DNA of 64,000 nucleotides from Miscanthus floridulus. Lineage: Eukaryota; Streptophyta; Magnoliopsida; Poales; Poaceae. The translations under genes and the position numbers were made by a program. Below are positions 21,263 to 33,243 of this stretch, piece by piece. The DNA lies in NCBI RefSeq assembly GCF_019320115.1, contig NC_089591.1, positions 23,786,502-23,850,501 on the forward strand. The letters run 5' to 3'. The notes beneath the pieces were generated by a model. The model was not told the origin of the DNA. It ran no database searches and was given only the letters and a program-made list of their open reading frames with translations. Each line of letters opens with the position of its first letter. Position 1 is the stretch's first letter.

Positions 21263-24200
21263 TGCACCCGTCGATAGCGCTCGCTCCTCTACATGCTGCC
21301 GCCTGCCGGTGTCCTTGGACGCCGTCCTTCACCTCCGGATAAAGCGGGGTCGACTCCTGGTTCGTCCCCTTCCTCTTGCCTTTGGCCATGATCTCTCTAT
21401 TGTATCGTATTTGTGCTAATCTCAAGCGGCTGTGCACCAAGGTTGCTGCGATGGTGTAAGATGTGTTTGTTCATTCGATGCCTGGTGGCAGGCAGACGAG
21501 CAAACAAAACCACGAGGCGGTGACCCAAGAGCCGAATCTGGGGATCTTCATCATGTTATAGAAAGGTGCTTAACCTCCCCCTCTCCCTCTCCCTGTTTCC
21601 TTCTTTGCTTCTCTGTTCACATGGTTGTCTCCAGTTTGAAACAGTAGCTAATGATTAGACGTACAGGCCTCAAAACAATGATGCGGTACACTACTTGCGT
21701 TGACAACCAGCAATATGGTGATTATTCGTCGATTTGGTCAGAGACAGGCATCAATCAATTATCTACTATGTTCAAAGCTTAGATTCTTCAAAATCACTGT
21801 GCTTTGTGTCATTCCGTTAAGCCTGAACACTTATTATGTTACCATTTTCCTTTTATTATGTTGGTATACCAAGATAAGTTTTGTTGCTCTTGATATTGAA
21901 AAATAAAGATTTCCAGTTCTTGCTGTCTTCATACAGGATATATATTTATATCCTAGCTTCCCAAATGAAAATCCTTCCTCTGTCTCAGTTTTTTTTTCCT
22001 TTTCAAATTTCTTCTGGTTCCATTACATTCTGTAAGGCTCGATTCAATTATTCTCTTTGGTAGATCTTTGTTTACATGTACACATGTGCCTGCAGGCCAT
22101 TAGGCTCTGTTTTTTAGATCTTGTGATATGCATTTATGGGTTATCGGTGAAAGGAAATTTTGTTCCTTCAAATTCAAATTTGTTGATGAGATAATCATCG
22201 GTTAATTTCTGTTTACACAAATGAATTGGTCTCATGATTTCGGATATGGATGTTTGGGAAATTCTAATCAAATTTTTGGATGTGTAGATATTCTTATGCA
22301 TGATATTAGATGGTTTTACTGTGGATGATCTGAATATGTGTGAATGCCTCTATCAGAATGTCTCTTCTGCCTCCAGGTATGTTTTGTACCTACGGTTCAG
22401 AAAATAATACTAGATTTTGGAAGTTCATAGTTCGTACATATCTCAGCTTTAGTGATCTATTTTTTACATATTCTGCCTCTGTGGGTACTAGCCTTACTAA
22501 AATTAGTGATTGCTTCTGTAAGTATTCTTTTTGTTGATTCTTCTAACGTAATCATGCATGTCCTCATCCACATGGTAGCATGTAAATTAAGTAAGCTGTG
22601 ATAGCTATAGCTACAAGTTAGACTCTTGCTTCAGTTTATAGAGTTCAGTTTTTCCTTCTAAATTTCAGTTTGCTTATTCAGTACCTATAAGTAAGGACAT
22701 AGCGAGCAGAGTGCTGTTTACAGCCTCTCTTTGCTGAGACAGGCTGAAAAGGTAGATGACCATCACTACTGGTCTACTGTAGGTAAACATCTTATTTTCA
22801 AATCCCTTTCTATTCTTGCATTGGAGTATATATGACCAGAATGCAATGAAATCAAGGCCATAATGACATAATGATATGAAAGTGCTTGAACATAATTTTT
22901 TTGCCAATTGGTTAGGCATGACTAAAGTTTTGCCGATGCTGCAGTCTTTGTCATGTTTAGCTACAACCTCTCTGCAGCATGATTTGGTTGACTTAATTTA
23001 AATGGTTTATGTATTTAGTAATCATTTAGTTCCCCTTTAAAAATATCATGTGAATGTCTTAAAAATGAAACATCAGGTTTATGTAAAAGAATGTGTGCCT
23101 AGAGCTAAAGCTGCATTCTTCATAGGCTGTAACATTAGTACCATATATATCTGTGTCCATAATCTCAAATTTTTTACATATATATTAGGTTGCTGCCGTT
23201 GGGTATATCTAACATTTGCTCAATTGTATAATTAGATTTTCAGCTAACAGATTACAATGTTGCAGCAGTATTTCTTTCCTAAAATCTCCTTCATAGTATA
23301 ACAATTCTATTGATTCAAATCAGTTTGTTTGTTGGCCAAAGTGCTTCCTTTTGACTATTTGGTTTTAGATTCTGCACCTCTGCAATTTACAGTAATATAG
23401 TTGTTTATCCCTTTGTTGGTTCCACCAGACAAGTAAATTTTCTTGTCATTGTCTGTTAAATGAACGTGCTTCCCCTGCAGAAGATGTTTTAACCTATATA
23501 ATCTTGTAAGAAGAGTGCAACTTTATCACATTGTGATCACCACGCCTTTGCTTGTTTAGTTCATGAGATCATGGTGGCCGTGTAAAAAGAGGTATTGGAA
23601 TATGTCTCATGATAACAAAGAGAAAAGACGGGCTAAAATCAAGAGCGTCCATGTAACTATCGTGCAAAGTAACAGACTATGGCCGGGGTTTCCAAGTTGG
23701 CATTGACGAATTCAAGTGCACCAATATAAAAAAAATTCATGATATAATTATAAATTATCTTTGCCTACTAATACTTACATATTCTTTCTTATTCTTGATA
23801 GCCAAACATCTGACAATCTAAGCAGTATTTATTCTTTTGAGCATACTATAGGTCACCCGTACCTTGTGCTATCTGGTTTTGCTCAATTATTGTGGATTCA
23901 ACAATGCTTTAGGTAAATTAACAACTATATAATAGGTATGTTTATATCTACTCTCGCCTTAGGGCTATGGTCTGGTAAGTATATAAAAAAAATTCTAAAA
24001 CCACAACTTCAAGTATCTAAAAATCGTCATATATATATATATATATATATATAAGTTGTAGTCTATCATAAATTTAAACACGTGCGTGTTGCACCTACAT
24101 GGCTACTAGTGTAGCAAATAAGCTATACATATTTATGGATGTAAAAAGGTTTTGTATTAAATTTATCAATACTAAACAATGGGTTAAATAGGTGTTCACC

Positions 24201-24380
24201 CCTTCTAATAGCATTTAACTTTGTTCCGTTTATTACGAAGCTCTCAAGAGCTTTAGCTTTGGCTTCTCTACCTCTTGGTAAAACTTCACTAAAAGTTAGC
24301 TCATAAAACGCGAAAACCTTTTTTCTCAGTTTTTACCATTTCAATCATTCAAATCTTTAAAGGACCATTTATAGCCTAAA
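21263..24380. other. Gene-like but unassigned AT-rich sequence
   Basis: 21280-21600 is GC-richer and resembles a 5' leader (CT-rich runs). 21650-24080 is T-rich with many short GT...AG intervals, like plant intron sequence, but I could not assemble any protein of recognisable family. It may be a leader plus large introns of a captured or dead gene. A possible Helitron 3' terminus lies at 24080-24110, and a (TA)n run at 24032-24053. Confidence 0.35.
24080..24109 (+). mobile_element. Possible Helitron 3' terminus
   Basis: A short hairpin (gtgc gtgtt gcac) is followed about a dozen bases later by CTAG at 24106-24109 and then T. This is the end structure of plant Helitrons, which finish in CTAG and insert before T. 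I could not find a convincing 5' end (TC after A), so the element length and reality are unproven. Confidence 0.35.
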
Positions 24381-24526
24381 GGCAAAATAGGCAATGTCGT
24401 CCTTCAACTTTTGCTCTTGGGTCAAGTTCGTCCCTGAACTCTTGCGAGGATCAATTTAGTCCTCGAACTCTTGCTCTTCGGTTCAATTTCATCCTCCATT
24501 TGAGCTGGACATCCACGTTGGCATGC
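24381..24526 (+). repeat. MULE left terminal inverted repeat
   Basis: Reverse complement of 28721-28866 with five mismatches. It includes the words 'tcgtccttcaacttttgctc' and 'gtccctgaactcttgcgagg'. In MuDR elements the TIR binds transposase and carries the promoter. Confidence 0.95.
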
Positions 24527-24879
24527 CAGATTCAGCCAGATGTCTTAGGATTTTGATATGCATGTTCAAAGCCCATATTGCCCTTGCCATTGTTTATGTA
24601 CAGCCGTCTCTCTCTCCTAACTAGCTCATTTCCATTTAGCAGCTTACTGCACAGCCGGCTCTCCCCTTCCCCTCCACTGTAGTTAATCGCCAAATCGACA
24701 GCACAAAACTGACAGAATGTATAGATACACAGGCATGAAATTAACACAATGTTTCAGGTTCAAAGTAGCAGATGCTGACGCAAATATTTCAGGTTCTGAG
24801 TATAAGTTGCTGACACAAGAGCCATTACAAAATGTAATGCAAATGACAACAAAGTCTTCTTAGATGATACAGACTACTG

Positions 24880-27800
24880 TCACGATTTATTCGGCCTTCC
24901 TCTGCTAGTTGAACTAGATTTAATCTTTGCAGTTGCACGCCCGCTTGTAACATTGATGGTTGCTCTTGCAGACAAGGTGGCACCACCTGCACTTGTCTCA
25001 ATGACAACAAAGGCATTCCTATCAGCAGTGGCTTTAGCTTCAGACTTCGACTTCCCAAAGGGCACTACTCTTCTCTTTTGACCAGTCTGCAGAGCAATTG
25101 AAATTAGATTGATGTATTGGAATAATACATAGAGATCGAGTGTACATTAACCATTTACTAACCTGAATAAATGATGAACCAGTTCTTTCACTATAATACA
25201 ATCCGTAGCCCTCAATTGCCTTTCTTTTAGTTGACTTTGTGCTCAGAGATGCAGCTTGACCTTTTCCTTTAGATTGTGCTGTTTCAATGGCCAATGGTGC
25301 ACTACTATTGTGAGAAGGATTATTCGATGTCGAGTCCTGTTGCTGCATAACAAAGGGGAAAAGTTAGAGCCATCTCATTGTTATTATCTCCAGGAACAAA
25401 ATAGAAAGCTAAAAAGGTGAAATGTATAAACACCAGCTGAACAGAGCATGTCTTAGTGTTGTGTCCAAGGCCGTTGCAACGTGTGCATCTGATTTTAGTG
25501 CCAACTCTAGAGGATTTAGTGCTCGAGTTCATTCGTTCTGAAGGATCCATCCTCCTTTTTGTTTGTGGGCGACCTGGCATCTTCTTCACTCTAGGAGGCA
25601 ACGGTTTAGGATTTGGAGACACAGGCCAAGCAGACTCATGCTCTACCGGTTGGAGGACATGCTGATAAGTTATCTTGTATTGGTCAATAGATAAACATGT
25701 ATTTACATAATTGTTCGGCTCATCTGAGATTGTGAACAGGGCTGCACAAGCATGTCGACATGGGATACCCGAGACTTGCCAATATCTACGGGAGCATGTC
25801 TTTTGTCCCAGATCAACCGTGAACCTCCATTTCTTGTCCCTCACTTCAAATCCATTTGCACCATTCCATAGGACATGACAGTATTGGGTTGCATGCCTAA
25901 TTTTATTTACCTTCCTGAGAATGTTGGGGCATATTGTCATTGCCCATCTATCACTATTGCTTCTGTTCTCTTGAATCCTTCTTGTCACCATGATACGTAT
26001 TTCCTCTAACATGGCAAGGATAGGTTTAAATCTTGCATCTATAGTCCAGCTATTGAATGATTCGCTCACATTGTTATCAACTGACTCGCAATTGGATCCA
26101 ATTTTGAACCAAGCCCGACACCAATGTACTGGTTCTATTTTTTGCAAATCAGCCCATCCTTTAGGTGTCTTGGCAGCTAACTTGTTCGCAGGGGCGGATC
26201 CAGCAGTGGGGCGGGGGGGGGTGCAAATTACTGTAGAGCCCCTATAAATTTTTAGGCAAAGTTCTATAGTGTAGGGGGGCTGAGACTTAAGATCGAGCAG
26301 CAGTGTTGTTCAGTCCCCCCTAAAATATTTCCTGGATCCGCCGCTGCTTGTTCGTGTAATGATTAAGCTGTATCTCATTACATGACTTTGCAATCTTCCA
26401 AAATCTCTTTTGGTACTCCTATAGCCTATGTTTTTTTCTCCAGTTTGCATAAATGTGTCATGCACACATTCGATGCTCAGCCATTGGAAAGAATAGGTCA
26501 ATTGCCTTCAGCAAACCCTTTTGTTTGTCTGTAAGGAACACCCATCCTTCAGCACCATGTGGGATTTTCAAATCTTTTTGAAGGTGCCCAAGCAACCATT
26601 TCCATGAATTTACATTCTCATATTCCACAACAGCCCAAGCTATAGGGTAAATCTAATTATTTGCATCTCTCCCAATAGCTAACAGCAGCTCCCCTTTCAT
26701 AGGAACCTTTAGAAAGCAACCATCAAGCCCTATCACCCTCCTGCATCCATCTAAGAAACCCCTTCGACATGCATCCAAGCAAATATACATTCTTTGAAAC
26801 ACATGGTCCTCTTCCTCAGGATCAAGGGCAATATGCACACTGCTACTAGGATTACTGCGCTTCAGCTCAAGGGCATAGTCAAATAACTTAGAGTACTCTC
26901 CACTCCGAGCATCCATGACCTTCCTAATAACCTTTGCTTTTGCTCTTTTCGCCATTGTCAATGAAATCTCGACACCCATATCTTCTTGTATTGTCTCCTT
27001 CATTGCTCTAGCCTTCCATGCTGGGTTAGCCTTGATAGTACTCTTATAATTGTCACATATTCTACTTGTAGATAATCTTTTGTTTTTCAAGACTGGGCAA
27101 CAATGATGGTTGGGATTATATGTCACAATCTGAAACCAGTCAGTTTTGGAGTTGTATGAAGCATGCACAAGCCAAGGACAACCTTTCCATGAGCAAACAG
27201 CCCTTAACCTTTTCTTGTCATTCTTAGGAAACCTAATATTTACCTTCATCTTCAGTGCATACCTTTCTATTGCATCTTTTAATTCCTTCTTGCCTCTAAA
27301 ACACATGTCCAAGGCAGACTGAGGTGTGTTCACACGGCTATCAAATATTGGAAACCTGCACTTCCTTCTCTTGGCATCAGTCTCACTATCATCATCATAT
27401 GATACATCTTCATCTGAATCAAAATATGCAATGCCATCTCCAAATTCATTCACCTGAACCATACTGTTAGGATCATTCCCTGTTGGAAGATCCATTGTAG
27501 TGGGGGTGTCCTCAGGAATGCCTCCTCTCTTCTTCCTTTTTGACATATATGTTTCATAATTGTTTCTTATCTCCTTTGCTTCATCGTCCTCATCAGATGT
27601 GAACCCTGTGGCTTCACATTCACTATCTAAACCATCTTCTTGTTCATCTTTAGTATTTGGTTCACCAATCTGTGCATCCTCTGTAATTTGGCCACCATGA
27701 TGTGCATCAAAATTTAAGACATTTTCATCTCTAAACAGGTCAAACACAGCTTCATCTCCTGCTCCATCTTGTAAATCCGTTTCACTAAATTTAACCATGT

Positions 27801-28119
27801 CCACATCAATTAATTCTGTGTATATATCCACTGCGCCATTAGATCCTATTGCATCTACCATATCAAGGCATGACTTATCATCTACCAGCATCCTCATCCC
27901 AGTATTCACTACTACACCAAATGGCAACCAATACATCCTAACAGACCTCTTAAAAGTTGTGTGATCCATCAGATGGCCTTCAAGTTCTGGGATGGACAGT
28001 TTATCCTTATCTATATGTGAAACTCCCTCATCTCCATTACAATATTGTACTGATGATCCATCAAGAACAAATACCCCATTGAAATGAAATCTAACAACCA
28101 GTACCTCTGAATCTCCCAT
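24880..28119 (-). pseudogene. MuDR-type transposase (mudrA-like), broken
   Basis: The gene model has three exons: 28119-25434 (interrupted by the MITE), 25342-25163 and 25086-24880, with GT/AG borders and an end at GRPNKS. Order: N-terminal PB1-like region (VVRFHFNGVFVL), long acidic linker, MuDR DNA-binding domain (about residues 265-350, ALDMCFRGKKELKDAIERYA...CSWKGCPWLVHA), MULE DDE core (LDGCFLKVPMKGELLLAIGRD, then FLTDKQKGL), SWIM zinc finger (SGIPCRHACAAL) and a CCHC-like knuckle (IRCTRCNGLGHNTKTC). It would catalyse excision and insertion of the MULE. Three in-frame stops (about 26652, 26457 and 26426) fit CAG to TAG, CGA to TGA and CAG to TAG. Removing the MITE plus one 8-bp duplication (166 bp) restores the frame. 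Confidence 0.93.
26189..26346. mobile_element. hAT-like MITE inside the MULE transposase
   Basis: 158 bp with terminal inverted repeats CAGGGGCGGATCCAG / CTGGATCCGCCGCTG and a perfect 8-bp target duplication, cttgttcg (26181-26188 and 26347-26354). TIR sequence and 8-bp duplication point to the hAT superfamily. It has no coding capacity and splits the DDE-core exon. Confidence 0.92.
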
Positions 28120-28139
28120 CTTCTCCTAGCCCTATAGGA

Positions 28140-28720
28140 TGCATTCTAACATTAGATTTTAAAAAAAAAACCAACATGCTTCTCAGCTCCACGAAGTAAA
28201 ATGCAAAAGAATTAGCATACCTTTATGTACCGCTGGTTGGTTCCCTCCTCCTCCGTCCAAGAGGGCCACGGCTCCATGACCAGCCCCTGGTTGCTCACCT
28301 CAAAATCATGGTCGTGCTGCTGTTGAATCCCCTCTGGTCCAAACAAATCCTACGAGCAAGCTGCTTCCATGGGGTCGGTGACTGGAGAGATGGCTGGGGG
28401 GTGCTCAGGGGTGGCGAGCGGGCCTGGCTGCGGCAGGCTTGTTGGCAGGGAGGGGCGGCGAGGGTCGGCGACCCGAGTTGGCTAGGAGGGGCCGCGCTCG
28501 CTATTAGGGAGGGGGTGCCGAGGCGTGGCTAGCCAAGCTGGCTCGGAGGTGGCGGCGCGCTGGTAGGGAGGGGTGGCGAGCTACGCTACTGGGAGGGGCG
28601 GCGACCTGGTAGGAGAGGGAGTGGTCGGGCTCGATGCGGCTGCTCTGTCCAAAACGAGTGCAGGGTAAATTGGTCATTTCAACAGGAGTTGGAACCCTAA
28701 GCTGACTGGTTGCTGAGTTT
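28140..28720. other. MULE 5' leader
   Basis: Between the right TIR and the transposase start. 28260-28660 is strongly G/C-skewed with GGCGG-type repeats and overlapping ORFs that look compositional. Likely untranslated leader, perhaps with an intron. Confidence 0.4.
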
Positions 28721-28866
28721 GCACGCCAACGTGGACGTCCAGCTCAGATGGAGGACGAAATTGAACCGGAGAGCAAGAGTTCGAGGACTAAATTGATCCT
28801 CGCAAGAGTTCAGGGACGAACTTGACCCAAGAGCAAAAGTTGAAGGACGACATTGCCTATTTTGCC
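28721..28866 (-). repeat. MULE right terminal inverted repeat
   Basis: Partner of 24381-24526. It lies upstream of the minus-strand transposase, so it would act as its promoter-proximal end. It keeps G or C at the five positions where the left copy has A or T. Confidence 0.95.
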
Positions 28867-29025
28867 TAGCCCAAACAACATGTTTGACCTATATATGATT
28901 ACCATATAAACACTATTTAAATGAGTGTTTAGGCATTTACGCTATGCCAAAACAGCACAAAGGAGACATCTAATTTAGTGACGTGAAAATAAAACACGTA
29001 TCTAGTGTGTATCACAGACGTATCT

Positions 29026-29908
29026 ATACATGGCCAACCGGGCTGTACGGCACAGGCATGGGCATGGCCAGGCACGTCACGCCTAGGCACGACACTATGC
29101 GGCACGCTAGCTAGCTGTGCCATGCCTGTTGGTGCTGCCGCCTTGGCCCAGACACAGCACTATGGTCTCCGAGTCGTGCCATGCCATGTTGCGGGGCACG
29201 ATGGCCCACAGTTCCCGTGCCGGCCCAGGCTCGACGGCACGCCTAGCCGCCGCCGTCGCCGCGCCCGGCCACCGCTGTCGTCGTGTTGACTCCGTGTAGC
29301 CATTGTAGATCCCGCGCCTAAGCTCGCCATAGATGTAGATCCGATGCGGATGCGCCCGTGGCCGAGCGCTACCGCCACGGTGACGTGCCCCCGGCTAAGT
29401 GCTGTCATCACGTTGCCACACCGTGGTCGCTGCGCCGCTCTCCAGCTCCACAGCGCCGAGGTCATCGTGACGCCATGGGATAGGAGGAGGAGGCACCGTG
29501 GGCAGCAGGGGTGGAGAGTTTGGGCATAGGACTGAGGAATCGGACATGGGGAGGAGGCTGCGAGAAGGAGGAGGACGAGAGGAAATTGGGGAGGAGGTAG
29601 TGGGGACCGTGGAGTACATGGAAATTAGGAGTTAGGGTTTGGGAAGGTGATTATATACTCCAATCCAACAGCTGGAAATCCCTAAAATCATCCAATGGCT
29701 ACAAACTATCGAGCCACATCGTGCTGGCCCAAAATTCATGCCGTGCCCATGCCGGCACTATGGGCCGAACCTCCGTCCTAGGCATGGCACTACCACCAAG
29801 CCGTGCCAGGCACGGACACGGTGGGAGCCAGGCTGGACGGTCCTAGGCCGTGCTTCTTCATGCCGTGCTTGGGCCGGCCTATAGTGCTAGTGCCAGATGG
29901 CCAAATAT
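29026..29908. mobile_element. Non-autonomous TIR element with 10-bp target duplication
   Basis: 883 bp between perfect direct repeats agacgtatct (29016-29025 and 29909-29918). Termini are inverted and imperfect: ATACATGGCCAACC at the left, ATATTTGGCCATCT on the right read inward. Rich in repeated 'ggcacg', 'catgcc' and 'gccgtgc' words, so the ends can also pair internally. No transposase. A 9-10 bp duplication suggests a Mutator-like non-autonomous element, less likely hAT. Overlapping ORFs on both strands are compositional. Confidence 0.7.
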
Positions 29909-29918
29909 AGACGTATCT

Positions 29919-30164
29919 AGTAAAAACGTGTCATTGATATATTGGCTCTGAAGATACAGGTCACGTGGGAGCACATATTGAAGACACAGCTCAAGAAAAC
30001 GCATCTCTGGTATATGAGTGAGACACATTTGTTTTAAGATATGTTATCATAGACATGTTCAATAAACACATGCACCACATATGAAGGGTTCAGTGAATTT
30101 ACAACTCAAGTTCGGGCATTTGTCTCCACTCTCTCGTCGCCCCTCTCTCTCCTTTGATAGACAT
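29919..30164. other. Short flank, nothing recognised
   Basis: About 245 bp between two elements. It has repeated 'acgtatctagta/acgtatctagtg'-like words and no gene. Confidence 0.4.
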
Positions 30165-31428
30165 TGTCGGGTTCATAAACCCAGGGTCCCTCACGGACCG
30201 GCTTCCCAACAAAGGCTCGGCCTAAGCAGACAATGTGCAACTCATGGGCCGGCCCAAGTATTGGAACAACAGGCCAGAAGGGCGATCCAATCACCGACCG
30301 GAAAGCCTGGCCGAGGAGGAATGGCGCCCATTTTTTGACTCCGACCCTCCTCTCTGACTAGAGCACTCACTTTGATCTCCAGCTCACCTCAAGATGGCCT
30401 CTCCGACCGAAAGGCTTGGCCGAGACACTACTTCTGACTCCGACCCCACGTCTCCGACCAGGGTACACAAAAACCCTGTTCACTGCTCTTCTTCGACTGG
30501 CACAACCAGAGCCGACTAGGACCGACCGATCAGGAACGCCCGCCCGGAAAGGACCAGGGAAATGAACGGAGAAAGCAAGGCAAGGCACCCAAGTCGAACC
30601 ACGATACTAGGGACCATACCTTGTACACCTGCAGAAATAGTACTCCACAACCACTTTGACACAAACAATGTTGTAGACGCCGACATTTTCCCTATAGTAT
30701 TATGGGCACTATTAACTCTCATACGGTAAGGCTCCCCAACATGCCTCTAGGCATCGACAGTGTTGTGGACGCCAACATTTACCATACCGAGTGAACATGG
30801 TAAAACCCCTCACATGCCTCTAGGCATCAATAGTATAGCAGGTACCGACATCTGCCATACCCGAACAAGATGACGCAACCTCCCACGTGCATCCAACATC
30901 CAACAGTGTTGTAGGCGCCTACCATCATCCTGTGCCCGCCGGCGTGGGCAGCAAGGTTTAGAAGCATACATACTCTCTCTCCCTCTCACTTGTAAGGCCA
31001 TCCCATTCATCTATAAAAGGGGATGCGCTCTCTCCCAAGAGACTCAGTTAATCTAGGTCGATTCAAGTGCTTCCAGATTCATTAGATCGATCAAGTTCAC
31101 TAGCTCACAACCACAGAACTGCCAGGTTCGGACCTCAAGCACATGCTTGATCACTTAGCTCATAGCGGAGCTCCTATCGCTCTTAGCCCTTCCGACCGGA
31201 GCCAACTGAACCTCTTACACCCCCATCTTTCTCCTTCTCATTTGTAACCCCACTACAAACTTTGAGCACCTAGGCTCAGGAATAAAGTCACAGACCGACT
31301 CAAACTGGACGTAGGGCACATTGCCTGAACCAGTATAAACCCTATGTCATTGAGTGCTAGGCCACCTCCGATCACAACGTACGACAAAACTACAAATATT
31401 TACTTGTTGGTCATTTTTTGCACCGACA
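30165..31428 (+). repeat. Complete family-B gypsy LTR
   Basis: 1264 bp from TGTCGGGTTCATAAACCC to ...GCACCGACA, with TG...CA ends. Inside are repeated 'ttgtggacgccaacattta' motifs and a TATA-like box 'ctataaaaggggatg' near 31010. Immediately downstream lies a primer-site-like tract. It is related to the fragment at 4162-4842. The direct repeat partner is missing, so this is the 5' LTR of a truncated element. Confidence 0.8.
31011..31024 (+). promoter_or_regulatory. TATA-like box of family-B LTR
   Basis: 'tataaaagggga' at the position conserved with 4500 in the broken LTR. Probable core promoter for element RNA. Confidence 0.5.
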
Positions 31429-31449
31429 GTTGGCACCGTCCATGGGGAG
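31429..31449 (+). promoter_or_regulatory. Primer-binding-site-like tract
   Basis: Directly after the LTR: gttggcaccgtccatgggga. This 'TTGGCRCCGTCCRTGGGGA' form is common after LTRs of grass gypsy elements and fixes the LTR end. The matching tRNA was not determined. Confidence 0.6.
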
Positions 31450-31508
31450 GACACTGTACGTTCAACACTTTTTGGTCATCGGATGCCCCACTTTTCCGCC
31501 ACCTTTAC

Positions 31509-32500
31509 CATGGTGGGCCTAGGCAATATGATTCGCTTTGGCTCACTCGAGTTTCTTGCTCTCCCACCAGTTGGGATGCGGGTTCCACCCATCTTCGAGC
31601 CATCCCAGGCCTTCCTCTTTGGAAGCCTGGACTTCGTCGCCGATCGGCTCGGCATACTACATCTCTGCAAGGAGGCTCTCATTCTAGTGCCCATCGGAGG
31701 GGTGCCCTCCATCAGCTCTAGGACGCACGACGACTTCAACAATAAGGCCTCTGCGCTTCATTTCGAGCAAACTCTCTGCTCAAACCCCACTGTGAGTAAT
31801 GTACATGTTGTTATTTACTTGCTATTTTTTATCTTCCGCCGATTACCTGGAGGGACCCTATTGTCCCCATCGCAACCGCCATACGACTGGTTCCCCTACG
31901 ACCTCATGTCTCCCACGGACGCGTACGCCTGGGGGCTCTGAAGGATGCCGGCGCCACCCCCTCTCACGTCCAAATTCGTGGGGATGGCGAGCTATGCTCC
32001 CACTTGTTTCCTCGACCTCATGGATGACGATGTTGAGAGTGACGGCTCTAGCATCGGAGACATGGCGCCAAGCCACCATTCGTCCTGGGAGTGCGCTATG
32101 GCGGATGCTCTGGGACAGCCACCGGTGGTAACAGAGTCCCTACAGAGTCACACCCCTCTGGACCCTCATGCGGAAACTACCGAGCTCACATGGGAGCACG
32201 GCGAGGAACTACGACAATAGTGGTTGCCCCAGCCACCGACTGCACCTGTGCACTCAGCGCACCACACTACGCCCCGCGCACATAGACCAGCGAGTGGCGC
32301 TCGGGGTTGTGCCCGTCGGGTCCAGCGCAACACCATGGACAGGGGAACGATCCCCCATAGTTCGCTCGAGCGAATCAGAACATCGCCGCTGTGGCAATGC
32401 TTCTACGTGGCCTTCCCAAGCCGAACAACCCTTAGGAACAAGCAATCCACCGGAACCTCCGGGCACTAGTGGAGACTGTCACCATTCAACAAGCGGAGAG
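31509..32500 (+). pseudogene. gag: Family-B gypsy leader and gag remnant
   Basis: An open segment starts at 31509 (MVGLGNMIRFGSLEFLALPP...FLFGSLDFVADRLG), followed by 31945-32220 (MPAPPPLTSKFVG...SYAPTCFLDLMDDDVESDG) and a basic stretch to about 32460. These resemble the pre-gag and gag N-terminal region of grass gypsy elements. No capsid core, protease or polymerase follows. The sequence switches to CACTA transposase near 32500. I infer truncation by deletion or by insertion of the CACTA fragment. Confidence 0.6.
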
Positions 32501-32514
32501 TTGTCCTTTAGTTT

Positions 32515-33243
32515 TTGATGCTAAAATCTTGGTATGGCTGGTCTGATGCTAGCTTCAATGAGTTTTTGCATGTTCTTGCAAAACTCCTTCCAAAGGGGAA
32601 CAAAATGTCTGCTAACACATACTATGCAAATAAGGTAATCAGTCCACTGACTATGGGTGTCAAAAAGATCGACACATGTAGGAATCATTATATCCTATAT
32701 CGAGGTAATGATTACAAAGACTTGGAGAGTTGTCCGAATTATGGTGCGAGTAGGTATAAGATAAATAAAGACTATCTGGAGGAAGAGAATGGAGCTTGTG
32801 TAAAGATAGGGAAGATGCAAAAGAAGACCCAAAAGAAGACCAAAGAGAGTTCAAAAACCAATAGCAACGAAGAAGTAGACCATTACGCGCAGAGAAGGAT
32901 TCCTACTTTGGTGATGTGGTACCTCTCCGTGGTTGATCGATTGAGGTGTTTGTTCGTAAACCCTGAGGATGCAGAACTTTTGTGCTGGCATGCTTCTGAT
33001 GAGTGCAAATGCGATGGAAAACTTCGACATCAATCCGATGTCAAACAGTGGCAAAATTTCAATGACACATACGAGGAATTTGCTGATGAACCAAGGAACA
33101 TGAGGTTCAGGCTGAGTACCGATGGAATGAATCCATTTGCCGAGAGGAGCAACAAGCACAACACATGGCCGGTGATCCTGACCATCTACAACCTTCCTCC
33201 ATGGCTATGCCAGAACCAAAAAAAACTATTGCTAACCGGCTAG
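32515..33243 (+). pseudogene. TNP2-type CACTA transposase fragment (second family)
   Basis: An open 242-codon segment containing WSDASFNEFLHVLAKLLPKG, ANKVISPLTMGVKKIDTCRN, HYAQRRIPTLVMWYLSVVDR, CWHASDECKCDGKLRHQSD and ...DGMNPFAERSNKHNTWPVIL. This is the Transposase_21 N-terminal half. It lacks the upstream transposase-associated domain and stops after IYNLPPWLCQ. It is clearly diverged from the 54-57 kb copy. The abrupt 5' start in gag-like sequence means it is truncated. Confidence 0.85.

Larger units (their letters stand above)
24381..28866 (-). mobile_element. Full-length MuDR-type Mutator-like element
   Basis: The terminal inverted repeats span 24381-24526 and 28721-28866 (146 bp, five mismatches by eye) and start GGCAAAATAGGCAATGTCG. 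Target duplication is 9 bp with one mismatch: tagcctaaa at 24372-24380, tagcccaaa at 28867-28875. The element contains one transposase gene on the minus strand and a nested MITE. Long TIRs, a 9-bp duplication and the MuDR/MULE/SWIM domain order are diagnostic. The clean ends and near-identical TIRs suggest a moderately young insertion, later silenced by nonsense mutations. Confidence 0.95.

Noticed and set aside
29005..29619. Arg/Pro/Ala-rich ORFs
   Set aside because: They lie inside a non-autonomous element made of repeated GC words and in its GC-rich surroundings; compositional.
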